Source: Streptomyces sp. NBC_00554 (GTDB lineage Bacteria; Actinomycetota; Actinomycetes; Streptomycetales; Streptomycetaceae). Taken from it: a DNA stretch of 64,000 nucleotides. The stretch lies in the NCBI RefSeq assembly GCF_041431135.1, contig NZ_CP107799.1, positions 8,308,001 through 8,372,000 of the forward strand, written 5' to 3'. Each line of letters starts with the position of its first letter. Within the stretch, counting starts at the first letter, position 1. A program made the position numbers and the translations under genes. Below, piece by piece: positions 33,060 to 40,641 of this stretch. The notes beneath the pieces were generated by a model that had not been told where the DNA came from, did no database searches, and saw only the letters and a program-made list of their open reading frames with translations.

Positions 33060-33575
33060 GTGCCGCATATGACACACGACATGGTTGCCACGCTGCGCCC
33101 ACTGCTCGCCGCCGAGGCCTCGGCCGAGGCATATGCGTCCGGCGCCGAACAGGGCGACCTGGAACAGGCCGTCTGGCTGCGCCTCCTGGAGCGACTCGAC
33201 ACGGATGGCCCACCGGTCGACCCGCAGGGCTGGCTGCGCCGCGCCGTCCGCTCCGAGGCCCGCCGCAGCCGCCGCCGGGCCCGCGTCGAACAGCCGTACG
33301 CCGCCGATCCCGCCGACGACCGCGGGACCGGCCCCGAGCAGCAGGCGATGACCGCGGCCCGCCATCGCGCGCTGCACGACGCGGTACGACGCCTGCCCGG
33401 CCGCTGTCCCAGCCTGCTGGCGGCCCTGCTGTCCCCGAAGGACCTCACCTACCGGGAGATCGCGGGGGAGTTGGGTATCTCACAGGGCAGTCTGGGCCCG
33501 GAACGTTCCCGATGTCTGGGATGTCTCCGTCGATTGCTGACGCCGGAGGTTGCGGCCGGGGAACCGCGGGGATAG
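33060..33575 (+). CDS. sigma-70-family (ECF-like) regulator
   Basis: 171 residues from a GTG at 33060 (ATG at 33069 also possible). The C-terminal third is a sigma region 4 helix-turn-helix: ALHDAVRRLPGRCPSLLAAL, then LTYREIAGELGISQGSLGPE and RSRCLGCLRRLL. The N-terminal part (EQAVWLRLLERL, DPQGWLRRAVRSEARR) is a short, weak region 2. Such minimal sigma-like proteins are common in Streptomyces; promoter targets are unknown. No Shine-Dalgarno sequence, and the hairpin at 33022-33055 ends just before the start. Confidence 0.78.
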   Translation: MPHMTHDMVATLRPLLAAEASAEAYASGAEQGDLEQAVWLRLLERLDTDGPPVDPQGWLRRAVRSEARRSRRRARVEQPYAADPADDRGTGPEQQAMTAARHRALHDAVRRLPGRCPSLLAALLSPKDLTYREIAGELGISQGSLGPERSRCLGCLRRLLTPEVAAGEPRG

Positions 33576-33621
33576 GAGTGAGGGACGACCGGTGGAACAG
33601 GTGAGCGGGAGGCGTGCACAC

Positions 33622-34125
33622 ATGGGCATGAGCGTGACCATCTCGGCGGCGACCGCACAGGATGCCGAGCAGATCCTCAAGCTGCAGTACCTCTGCTACC
33701 AGGGCGAGGCGGAGCTGTACGGCGACTACGGCATCGAGCCGCTGACCCAGCCGCTCGACTCCCTCAGGGCGGAGCTGGCCGACGGCACGGTCCTGGTGGC
33801 CAGGCTCGGGGACGAGGTGGTGGCCTCGGTCCGAGGCGCCGTGGACGCGGAGGGCACCGCCCGTATCAACAAGCTCATCGTCCACCCGCGTATGCAGCGC
33901 CATGGGCTGGGCGGACGCCTGCTCGCCGCGATCGAGGCCAGGCTCGGCGCGGACGGTGCGACCAAGTCCTTCGAGCTCTTCACCGGCCACCGCAGCGACC
34001 GCAACCTGGGGCTCTACCGCAAGCACGGTTACGCCCAGGTCTCCACGGAGCGTGTGGATGAGCGGCTCACGCTGGTGACCCTGGCTAAGGGCGCCCACGC
34101 GGGCGCGTTCGCGGCCAGCGCGTAG
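33622..34125 (+). CDS. GNAT-family N-acetyltransferase
   Basis: 167 residues, ATG after GGGAGG (10-base spacing). Single GNAT domain: VTISAATAQDAEQILKLQYL, LVARLGDEVVASVRGAV, then the acetyl-CoA pyrophosphate loop INKLIVHPRMQRHGLGGRLL and the closing GLYRKHGYAQVSTE. Substrate unknown. It is 46 bases after the sigma-like gene and may be co-transcribed. Its end is followed by dispersed repeat copy 5. Confidence 0.85.
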   Translation: MGMSVTISAATAQDAEQILKLQYLCYQGEAELYGDYGIEPLTQPLDSLRAELADGTVLVARLGDEVVASVRGAVDAEGTARINKLIVHPRMQRHGLGGRLLAAIEARLGADGATKSFELFTGHRSDRNLGLYRKHGYAQVSTERVDERLTLVTLAKGAHAGAFAASA

Positions 34126-34152
34126 GCGCTCCGCTGGTAGGCCGTGCGTTGT

Positions 34153-34204
34153 CTGCGGGGCCGTCGTGGCTGGTCGCGCAGTTCCCCGCGCCCCTTCGGG
34201 GCGC
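34153..34204. repeat. dispersed intergenic repeat, copy 5
   Basis: CTGCGGGGCCGTCGTGGCTG, GTCGCGCAGTTCCCCGCG and GCCCCTTCGGGGC hairpin; reverse-complement of copies 2 and 4 and same direction as copy 1. Between convergent genes. Confidence 0.75.
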
Positions 34205-34252
34205 AGCCGAATCGCGCCGGCCGGCCGTCACCGCGTGGCCGGAGCCCAGCAG

Positions 34253-34696
34253 CTACTGACCGGCCGTACGGGCAGCCTTGCGCAGCCAGTACATCGCCGA
34301 CAGTGGCAGCAGCACCGGGATGAACAGATAGCCCATCCCGTAGTCCGACCACACCGTGGCGTCGGGGAAGGCGGACGGCTCCACCAGCGTCCAGGTCCCG
34401 ACGATCAGTACACCCGCGAGCTCGGCGGCGCAGCACACCAGCGCCGCCCTGCGGGCCCTCTCGCCGCCGCGTACGAGCGAGTACGTGATGAAGCCGTAGA
34501 CGAGCCCCGCGACCGCGGAGAGCGAGTAGGCGAGCGGGGCCTTGTCGAACTCCGTGGAGATCTGCACGGCGCTGCGCGAGACGGCGCCGACGACCATCAC
34601 GCCGTACAGCCAGACCAGCAGCATGCCGGGACCGCTGATGAGCCGTGTCCGCTTCTTCTCCTGAGGTACGGTCCCGTTCTCCTCCGCGGCCGTCAT
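34253..34696 (-). CDS. four-helix membrane protein, unknown function
   Basis: 147 residues from an ATG at 34696, one base after the upstream stop and with GGAGG seven bases before it. A charged N-terminus is followed by four hydrophobic segments (LLVWLYGVMVVGA, YSLSAVAGLVYGFITYSLV, AALVCCAAELAGVLIVGTWT, YGMGYLFIPVLLPLSAMYWL). No catalytic motif seen. Forms a translationally coupled pair with the next membrane gene. Confidence 0.75.
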   Translation of the reverse strand: MTAAEENGTVPQEKKRTRLISGPGMLLVWLYGVMVVGAVSRSAVQISTEFDKAPLAYSLSAVAGLVYGFITYSLVRGGERARRAALVCCAAELAGVLIVGTWTLVEPSAFPDATVWSDYGMGYLFIPVLLPLSAMYWLRKAARTAGQ

Positions 34697-34697
34697 C

Positions 34698-35057
34698 TCA
34701 GCCTCCCCAGATGTCATAGAGCCGCACCTCGAGCACGGCGAGGACGATGCCGCCGGCGGCCACGGTGATCGATCCCCAGCGGGTGCGCTCGGTCAGCGAC
34801 ATGAGGCCCGCGGCCGGGATGCACGCGAAGGCGCCGACCAGATACGCCACGAAGATCGTCGTGCCCTGCTCCGGCTTCTCGCCGCGCGCCAGCTGCACGA
34901 TGCCGACCACCAACTGGATCACGGCCAGCAGCGACACCACGGCCATGCCGATGAAGTGCCAGTCCTTGGTTGGCTGGTCCCGGTAGGCGGCCCAGCCGCA
35001 CCAGGCGGCGAGCGCGAGCGCGGCGACGGCGGTCGCGACCGTCAGGGCATCAAGCAT
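34698..35057 (-). CDS. small four-helix membrane protein, unknown function
   Basis: 119 residues, mostly membrane-embedded: LTVATAVAALALAAWCGWAA, FIGMAVVSLLAVIQLVVGIV, FVAYLVGAFACIPAAGLMSL and ITVAAGGIVLAVLEV. Between helices 1 and 2 lies a short charged loop (YRDQPTKDWH). ATG at 35057 follows AGGG. Its stop is one base from the start of the next membrane protein, so the two are probably partners. No recognised family. Confidence 0.75.
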   Translation of the reverse strand: MLDALTVATAVAALALAAWCGWAAYRDQPTKDWHFIGMAVVSLLAVIQLVVGIVQLARGEKPEQGTTIFVAYLVGAFACIPAAGLMSLTERTRWGSITVAAGGIVLAVLEVRLYDIWGG

Positions 35058-35126
35058 GCCGCGACCCTATTACGGGCCGAAAGACCCGATGCGTTCGCCC
35101 CCGGGGTGCCCCGTAGGGTCGAAGGC

Positions 35127-35814
35127 ATGAAGATCCACGCTGAAGCCCTCCTCTTCGACAACGACGGAACGCTCGTCTCCTCCCTCGAGTCCGTGAACCG
35201 CTGCTGGACCCTCCCCCAGTGACTCCGACAAGCTCCGTCCTGGGGGGACCCCCAGGTACGAGGAGTACGGCATCACCGCCGAGGACTTCGCCCGGATCGA
35301 ACTGCACGGCCGCCCAGCCGCCGAGATAGCCGCCGACCTGCTGCCCGCCGACATCGTCCCCGAGGCCCTCGCGCGCATCGAACAACTCGAGGTCGACGAT
35401 GTACCGGGCGGGGTTCTGCTGCTTCCCGGGACGGCCGAGTTCCTCGACTCGCTCCCCGCCGAGCGCTGGGCCGTCGTCACCTCCGCCACCCGGCGCCTCG
35501 GTGAGGCACGGCTCGCCGAGGCCGGCATCCGCCCCAAGACGCTGATCACCGCCGACGACGTCACCCGCGGCAAGCCCGACCCCGAGCCCTACCTCCTCGC
35601 CGCCCGTGAACTGGGCGTCGACCCGGCCCGCTGCGTGGTCTTCGAGGACGCCCCCGCAGGCCTGCAGGCGGGCCGCGCCGCCGGAATGACCACCGTGGCG
35701 TTGGCCACAACCCACCAGTCCCACGAGCTGGACGCCGACCTCGTGGTCGACAACCTCTCCGCCCTGTCCGCGCTGGTCACGGCGCACGGAGTGGAGATCT
35801 CCGTCCGGGGCTGA
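35127..35814 (+). pseudogene. HAD-family sugar phosphatase, disrupted by a short palindromic insertion
   Basis: The reading frame starts at the ATG at 35127 (after GAAGG) with HAD motif I (LLFDNDGTLVSSLESV) and runs to NRCWT, then enters foreign sequence and hits a TGA at 35220-35222. The rest of a normal phosphatase continues from about 35254 in another frame: YEEYGITAEDFARIELHGRP, motif II VVTSATRR, motif III Lys in RGKPDPEPYL and motif IV VVFEDAPAGLQAG, ending at TGA 35812-35814. Without the 43 bases at 35211-35253 the frames join cleanly (CWT-RYEEYG). The enzyme class is beta-phosphoglucomutase/2-deoxyglucose-6-phosphatase-like. The downstream part has no usable start, so it is probably inactive. 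Confidence 0.85.
35211..35253 (+). mobile_element. short palindromic repeat inserted in the HAD gene
   Basis: CTCCCCCAG at the left, CCTGGGGGGACCCCC at the right, with a 20-base centre rich in CTCCG. The same frame (CCTCCCCCA ... GGGGGGACCCCCA) is present in reverse orientation at 46158-46199, showing it is a dispersed element. No open reading frame of its own. Confidence 0.75.
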
Positions 35815-35821
35815 AGACCGT

Positions 35822-35852
35822 CCACCGCTGTCCGGTATACGGACAGCGGTGG
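35822..35852 (+). terminator. terminator after the HAD pseudogene
   Basis: Perfect 13-bp stem CCACCGCTGTCCG / CGGACAGCGGTGG around a GTATA loop, eight bases after the stop codon. Confidence 0.85.
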
Positions 35853-35887
35853 TGGGTCCCTCCTGTGTGTCTGCTTTACTTGATCCC

Positions 35888-35974
35888 ATGACCACGACGA
35901 GCAGCCGCATCCTTGCGACCGAGGCGAGCATGACGCCCGGTGCTCGTTGTATGTGTCGAATGTGCGCCTTCTAG
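35888..35974 (+). CDS. 28-residue leader peptide rich in Cys and Met codons
   Basis: ATG at 35888 opens a 28-codon frame (MTTTSSRILATEASMTPGAR, then CMCRMCAF and TAG). The tail places three Cys and two Met codons within six residues, directly before the stop, upstream of a methionine importer; two of the Cys codons are UGU, rare in this genome. A TTTACTT -10-like block six bases before the ATG suggests a leaderless transcript. This is the layout of a ribosome-stalling attenuator sensing cysteine or methionine supply. A hairpin follows at 36021-36052. Confidence 0.65.
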   Translation: MTTTSSRILATEASMTPGARCMCRMCAF

Positions 35975-36020
35975 AGGGCCCCCGCACCACCCCGAGCCTC
36001 GCGCCCCGAAGCGAGCCGGC

Positions 36021-36052
36021 GCGCCCTGTCCGTCCCCGGACGTGACGGGCGC
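36021..36052 (+). promoter_or_regulatory. hairpin between the leader peptide and metN
   Basis: GCGCCC (36021-36026) pairs with GGGCGC (36047-36052) and inside it GTCCG pairs with CGGAC. An upstream CTCGC/GCGAG stem (about 35994-36015) could compete. This suits an attenuator or a translational switch, but alternative pairing was not computed. Confidence 0.45.
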
Positions 36053-36185
36053 AGCCCCGCGCACACGATTCTTCTTCACACCCCGGCTGCCATCGCCACC
36101 GCCAGAACCGTGCCGCGTTCCCGACCGAATGCACCCGTGCCCGGCGCACACCCACGCCCTGCACTCGACAGTGACGGAAACCCCA

Positions 36186-37220
36186 GTGATCACGACCACG
36201 GACCTCACCAAGGTCTACCGCTCGCGCGGCCGTGAGGTCACCGCCCTCGACGGCGTCGATCTGCACGTCCGCGAAGGCGAGGTGTACGGCGTCATCGGCC
36301 AGTCCGGCGCCGGCAAGTCCTCGCTCATCCGCTGCATCAACCTCCTGGAGCGTCCCACCTCCGGCACGGTCACCGTCGCCGGACAGGACCTCACCGCGCT
36401 CGCCGGGCAGGGCTCGCGGGCCGGCCGGGAACTCCGCAAGGCGCGCAGCCACATCGGAATGGTCTTCCAGCACTTCAACCTGCTGTCCTCGCGCACGGTC
36501 CAGGACAACGTCGAGCTGCCGCTCGAAATCCTCGGGGTCTCGGGGCAGCAGCGCTCCCGCAAGGCGCTCGAACTGCTCGACCTGGTCGGCCTCTCGGACA
36601 AGGCGAAGGCCTACCCGGCACAGCTCTCCGGCGGCCAGAAGCAGCGCGTCGGGATCGCCCGCGCCCTCGCCGGCGACCCGCAGGTGCTGCTCTCCGACGA
36701 GGCGACCAGCGCTCTCGACCCCGAGACCACCCGCTCCATCCTCCAGCTGCTGCGCGACCTGAACCGGCAGCTGGGCCTCACCGTCCTGCTCATCACTCAC
36801 GAGATGGACGTCGTCAAGACCATCTGCGACTCGGCCGCCCTCATGGAGAACGGCAGGATCGTCGAGTCCGGCACGGTCGGCGAGCTGCTCGCGACGCCCG
36901 GCTCCGAGCTGGCCGCCGCGCTCTTCCCGGTCAGCGGTGACCCGTCCGGCGACGACCGCACGGTCATCGACGTCACCTTCCACGGCGAGGCCGCGACCCA
37001 GCCCGTCATCTCGCAGCTCTCCCGCACCTACAACATCGACATCTCGATCCTCGGCGCTGCGATGGACACCGTCGCGGGCAAGCAGGTCGGCCGGATGCGC
37101 ATCGAACTGCCCGGCCGCTACGAGGAGAACGTCGTGCCGATCGGGTTCCTGCGCGAACAGGGGCTGCAGATCGACATCCAGGGCCAGGCGCCCGTACTGC
37201 TGAAGGATGGTGCCAAGTGA
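36186..37220 (+). CDS. metN: methionine importer ATP-binding protein
   Basis: 344 residues from a GTG at 36186; an in-frame GTG at 36171 is possible. ABC ATPase (about 1-240): Walker A GQSGAGKSSL, Q loop VFQHFNLL, signature LSGGQKQRVGIARALA, Walker B VLLSDEATSALDP and the switch His in LLITHEMD. The C-terminal NIL domain (about 265-340) is the regulatory methionine-binding domain typical of MetN and causes trans-inhibition. Its stop overlaps metI (GTGA). The 210-base leader carries the Cys/Met peptide. Confidence 0.95.
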   Translation: MITTTDLTKVYRSRGREVTALDGVDLHVREGEVYGVIGQSGAGKSSLIRCINLLERPTSGTVTVAGQDLTALAGQGSRAGRELRKARSHIGMVFQHFNLLSSRTVQDNVELPLEILGVSGQQRSRKALELLDLVGLSDKAKAYPAQLSGGQKQRVGIARALAGDPQVLLSDEATSALDPETTRSILQLLRDLNRQLGLTVLLITHEMDVVKTICDSAALMENGRIVESGTVGELLATPGSELAAALFPVSGDPSGDDRTVIDVTFHGEAATQPVISQLSRTYNIDISILGAAMDTVAGKQVGRMRIELPGRYEENVVPIGFLREQGLQIDIQGQAPVLLKDGAK

Positions 37221-37954
37221 CCTGGTCGGAGATGCAGCCGCTGCTGTCCCAGGCGTGTTGGGACACGTTCTACATGGTGGGCTGGTCCACGCTCATCGCC
37301 GTCGTCGGCGGTCTTCCGCTCGGCATCCTGCTCGTCCTCACCGACCGCGGCGGACTCCTCCAGAACGTCCTGGCCAACAGGATCATCGGGCAGATCGTGA
37401 ACATCGCCCGCTCGATGCCGTTCATCATCCTGATGGTCGCGCTGATGAGCTTCACGCGCTGGCTCACCGGGTCGACGATCGGCCGCGAGGCCGCCATCGT
37501 GCCGCTCGCGATCGGGGCGATCCCCTTCTTCGCGCGCCTTGTCGAGACGGCTGTCCGCGAAGTGGACGGCGGGCTCGTCGAGGCCGTGCAGTCGATGGGC
37601 GGCAACACCTGGACCGTCGTCCGCAAGGTCCTCGTACCGGAGTCCCTGCCGTCGCTGATCTCCTCCGCGACCACCACGATCGTCGCGCTGATCGGCTACT
37701 CGGCGATGGCCGGCACCGTCGGCGCCGGCGGCCTCGGCGACATCGCGATCCGGTACGGCTACCAGCGCTTCGAGACCGAGCTGATGTGGATCACCGTAGG
37801 GATCCTCGCCGTGGTCATCTCGGTCATCCAGTTCGCCGGCGACTACGCCGCGCGTGGGCTGCACCGGCGCGGCGGCCAGTCCGGGGCCGCGCCGCGGCTG
37901 AGGCTGCTGAAGGCCAAGGAACCCGCGACCGCGGACGTCGGCAAGGTCGCCTGA
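37217..37954 (+). CDS. metI: methionine importer permease
   Basis: 245 residues with five membrane helices and the ABC coupling-loop motif region EAVQSMGGNTWTVVRKVLVP (about 115-134). Length and pattern (WDTFYMVGWSTLIAVVGGLP, LTDRGGL, NIARSMPFIILMVALMSF, YSAMAGTVGAGGLGDIAIRY) match MetI. Coupled to metN by a four-base overlap. The C-terminus extends about 30 residues beyond the last helix as a basic tail. Confidence 0.95.
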   Translation: MTWSEMQPLLSQACWDTFYMVGWSTLIAVVGGLPLGILLVLTDRGGLLQNVLANRIIGQIVNIARSMPFIILMVALMSFTRWLTGSTIGREAAIVPLAIGAIPFFARLVETAVREVDGGLVEAVQSMGGNTWTVVRKVLVPESLPSLISSATTTIVALIGYSAMAGTVGAGGLGDIAIRYGYQRFETELMWITVGILAVVISVIQFAGDYAARGLHRRGGQSGAAPRLRLLKAKEPATADVGKVA

Positions 37955-38032
37955 GTACTTCTTCACCCACCCGCAGATTTCCCCGTACACCCATCACGGG
38001 GACAGCTACACCCACATGGAAAGGCACTTTTC

Positions 38033-38860
38033 GTGCGTAACGCCACAAAGCTCACCACCGCCGTCCTCGCAGCCGGAGCCCTCACCCTCGGCCTCACCGC
38101 CTGCGGCTCGGACAAGGACTCCGCCTCCGACACCAGCGGACCGCTGATCGTCGCCGCCAGCCCCGTCCCGCACGCCGAGATCCTCAACTACGTCAAGGAC
38201 AACCTGGCGAAGGACGCGGGCCTCGACCTGGAGGTCAAGGAGTTCACCGACTACGTCACGCCGAACACGGCGACCGAGGACGGGTCCGTGGGCGCCAACT
38301 ACTTCCAGAACCAGCCGTACCTCGACGACTTCAACAAGAAGAACGGCACCCACATCGTGCCCGTCGTCACGGTGCACCTGGAGCCGCTCGGCCTGTACTC
38401 CAGCAAGGTCAAGAGCGCCGACGACCTGAAGAGCGGCGCGACGATCGCCGTCCCGAACGACAGCGTCAACGAGGCGCGCGCGCTGAAGCTGCTCGCCGCC
38501 AACGGGATCATCACGCTCAAGGACGGCGTGGGCAACGAAGCGACCCCCTCGGACATCACCAAGAACCCGAAGGACCTCAAGTTCAAGGAGCTGGAGGCGG
38601 CCCAGACCCCTCGCTCCCTGGAGGACGTCGACGCCGCGGTCATCAACGGCAACTACGCCATCGAGGCCGACCTCTCGCCCGCCAAGGACGCCCTCGTCCT
38701 GGAGTCCGCGACGGACAACCCGTACGGCAACTTCCTCGCCGTCAAGGAGGGCAACGAGGACGACCCGCGCGTCAAGAAGCTCGCGAAGCTCCTCACCTCG
38801 CCCGAGGTCAAGAAGTTCATCGAGGACAAGTACGAGGGTTCCGTCATCGCGTCGTTCTGA
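38033..38860 (+). CDS. metQ: methionine-binding lipoprotein, copy 1
   Basis: 275 residues. Lipoprotein signal with lipobox LTAC (Cys near residue 24). NlpA/MetQ family blocks: LIVAASPVPHAEILNYVK, VKEFTDYVTPNTA, ANYFQNQPYLDDFN and PNDSVNEARALKLLAANGII. Binds extracellular methionine for MetNI; D- as well as L-methionine may be used. GTG start. About 78 bases after metI and 32 bases before a second metQ. Confidence 0.94.
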   Translation: MRNATKLTTAVLAAGALTLGLTACGSDKDSASDTSGPLIVAASPVPHAEILNYVKDNLAKDAGLDLEVKEFTDYVTPNTATEDGSVGANYFQNQPYLDDFNKKNGTHIVPVVTVHLEPLGLYSSKVKSADDLKSGATIAVPNDSVNEARALKLLAANGIITLKDGVGNEATPSDITKNPKDLKFKELEAAQTPRSLEDVDAAVINGNYAIEADLSPAKDALVLESATDNPYGNFLAVKEGNEDDPRVKKLAKLLTSPEVKKFIEDKYEGSVIASF

Positions 38861-38891
38861 CGTCGCGATCGGTTTCAGAGGGGTCAACACC

Positions 38892-39719
38892 ATGCGCAAG
38901 CACGTCATATCCGCGGTGTCCGCCGCGATTGCCCTCGGCCTCGGACTGACCGCCTGCGGTTCGGGCTCGGACTCCGGCAGCGGTGACAATGACGCCCTGG
39001 TCGTCGGGGCCACCGCCGTACCCGCCGGCGAGGTCCTGTCGTACATCAAGCAGGATCTCGCCGAGAAGGCGGGCCTCGACCTGGAGATCAGGGAGTTCAC
39101 CGACTACGTCCTGCCGAACACCGCGCTCCAGGAGGGCTCGCTCGACGCGAACCTCTACCAGAACCAGCCCTTCCTGGACGACTTCAACAAGTCCAAGGGC
39201 ACGGACCTGGTGTCGGTCGTCAAGCCGTACCTGCCTCCCATGGGCGTGTACTCGAAGAAGGTCAAGGACGTCACCGAGCTCGCCGACGGAGCCACCGTCG
39301 CCGTACCCAACGACGTCACCAACGAGGGACGCGCCCTCAAGCTCCTGGCCTCCAAGGGCGTCATCACGCTCAAGGAGGGTGCCGGCACGACCGCGTCCCC
39401 CGAGGACATCACGGCCAACCCCAAGCACCTGAAGTTCAAGGAGCTGGAGCCCGCCCAACTGCCGCGCTCTCTCGACGACGTGGCCGCGGCGGTCATCAAC
39501 AACAACTACGCCCAGGACGCGGGGCTCAGCCCCGCGACCGACGCGATCCTCCTGGAGTCCGCGAAGGACAACCCCTACGCGAACCTCCTGGCGGTGAAGA
39601 AGGGCAACGAGGACGACCCGCGCGTGCAGAAGCTCGCGAAGCTCCTCACCTCGCCCGAGGTCAAGAAGTTCATCGAGGACAAGTACAAGGGCTCGGTCCT
39701 GCCCGTCACTTCCGGCTGA
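38892..39719 (+). CDS. metQ: methionine-binding lipoprotein, copy 2
   Basis: 275 residues, same length as copy 1 and similar over its whole length (lipobox LTAC; VREF/EIREFTDYVLPNTALQ; NLYQNQPFLDDFNKSKGTD; PNDVTNEGRALKLLASKGVI; identical KLAKLLTSPEVKKFIEDKY at the end). A tandem duplicate in the same transcript. Differences cluster in the region 45-60 and 105-125, near the ligand pocket (AASPVPHAE becomes GATAVPAGE), so the ligand may differ. Confidence 0.93.
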   Translation: MRKHVISAVSAAIALGLGLTACGSGSDSGSGDNDALVVGATAVPAGEVLSYIKQDLAEKAGLDLEIREFTDYVLPNTALQEGSLDANLYQNQPFLDDFNKSKGTDLVSVVKPYLPPMGVYSKKVKDVTELADGATVAVPNDVTNEGRALKLLASKGVITLKEGAGTTASPEDITANPKHLKFKELEPAQLPRSLDDVAAAVINNNYAQDAGLSPATDAILLESAKDNPYANLLAVKKGNEDDPRVQKLAKLLTSPEVKKFIEDKYKGSVLPVTSG

Positions 39720-39734
39720 CGGTTCTCGTCACCG

Positions 39735-39771
39735 CACGGGGTCCACTTCATCACCTGGAGTGGACCCCGTG
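39735..39771 (+). terminator. terminator of the met operon
   Basis: Perfect 13-bp stem CACGGGGTCCACT / AGTGGACCCCGTG with an 11-base loop, 15 bases after the second metQ. Confidence 0.85.
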
Positions 39772-39866
39772 GTGCGTCACGGTGGTTTCATGCTGCATGC
39801 TGGGCAGTTCAGCAGGCCCGGTGGCTTCCCCAGGGCCTGAGGTTCCCGAAGGTTACGGAGCGGCGC

Positions 39867-40502
39867 ATGACAAGCACCTTCCCCGACATCTCCATCAGCA
39901 CGGAGCGGTTGGTACTGCGTGCGCTCGAGGACGAGGACGTCTCCGCCCTGGCCGAGATGATGAACGACGAGATGGTGGCGGCCTGGACGGCGGTGCCCCA
40001 GCCCTTCTCCGAGGACGGCGCCCGCTCCTGGATCACCGACTACGCGCCCGCCGAACGAGAGGCGGGCCGCGGACTCGACCTCGCCGTCACCGAGTTCCTC
40101 ACCCAGCGCCTGGTCGGCATCATCCAGCTCGCCAAGACGAACTGGCATGTGCGGTCCACCGAACTCTCGTACATCATCGCCCCCTGGGCCCGCGGCGAGG
40201 GCTACGCCTCCGAGGCCTCGCTCGCGACCGCCCAGTGGCTGTTCCGCGACCAGAAGTTCGAGCGCATCGAACTGCGCACGGCGGCCGACAACACCGCCTC
40301 GCAGCAGGTCGCCCAGAAGATCGGCTGCATCAGCGAGGGTGTCCTGCGGGGCGCCTGCATAGCGCGCACCCGTACCGAGGACGGCGGCTGGACGGACGTG
40401 CGCACCGACTACATCGTGTGGAGCCTGCTGCCGGAGGACATCGAGGGCGTGGGCGACCAGTTCGCCGACAGTGGTTTCACGTCGTTCTCCGACTGGAACT
40501 GA
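39867..40502 (+). CDS. RimJ/RimL-type GNAT acetyltransferase
   Basis: 211 residues, ATG with GGAG upstream. The family opening ISTERLVLRALEDEDVSALA and the acetyl-CoA loop IIAPWARGEGYASEASLATA, then FERIELRTAADNTASQQVAQ and KIGCISEGVLRG, are characteristic of ribosomal-protein or antibiotic N-acetyltransferases. The C-terminal 40 residues beyond the core end in SDWN. Substrate not determinable; not in an obvious operon. Confidence 0.87.
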   Translation: MTSTFPDISISTERLVLRALEDEDVSALAEMMNDEMVAAWTAVPQPFSEDGARSWITDYAPAEREAGRGLDLAVTEFLTQRLVGIIQLAKTNWHVRSTELSYIIAPWARGEGYASEASLATAQWLFRDQKFERIELRTAADNTASQQVAQKIGCISEGVLRGACIARTRTEDGGWTDVRTDYIVWSLLPEDIEGVGDQFADSGFTSFSDWN

Positions 40503-40641
40503 ATCCCCGGGACCGCTCCCACTCTCCGGAGCCCGTCGGAGCCCTTCGGGGCGCTGCCGGGCGGCACCAGGTACCCTCACGGAGCCTGCCTGCGGGCCTG
40601 CCCCTGACGACCTGCGAAAACCTTTCTGGAGACTGACGACG

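Noticed and set aside
35815..36185. SAM riboswitch before metN
   Set aside because: The conserved SAM-I or SAM-IV core sequences are not visible; a leader peptide explains the region better.
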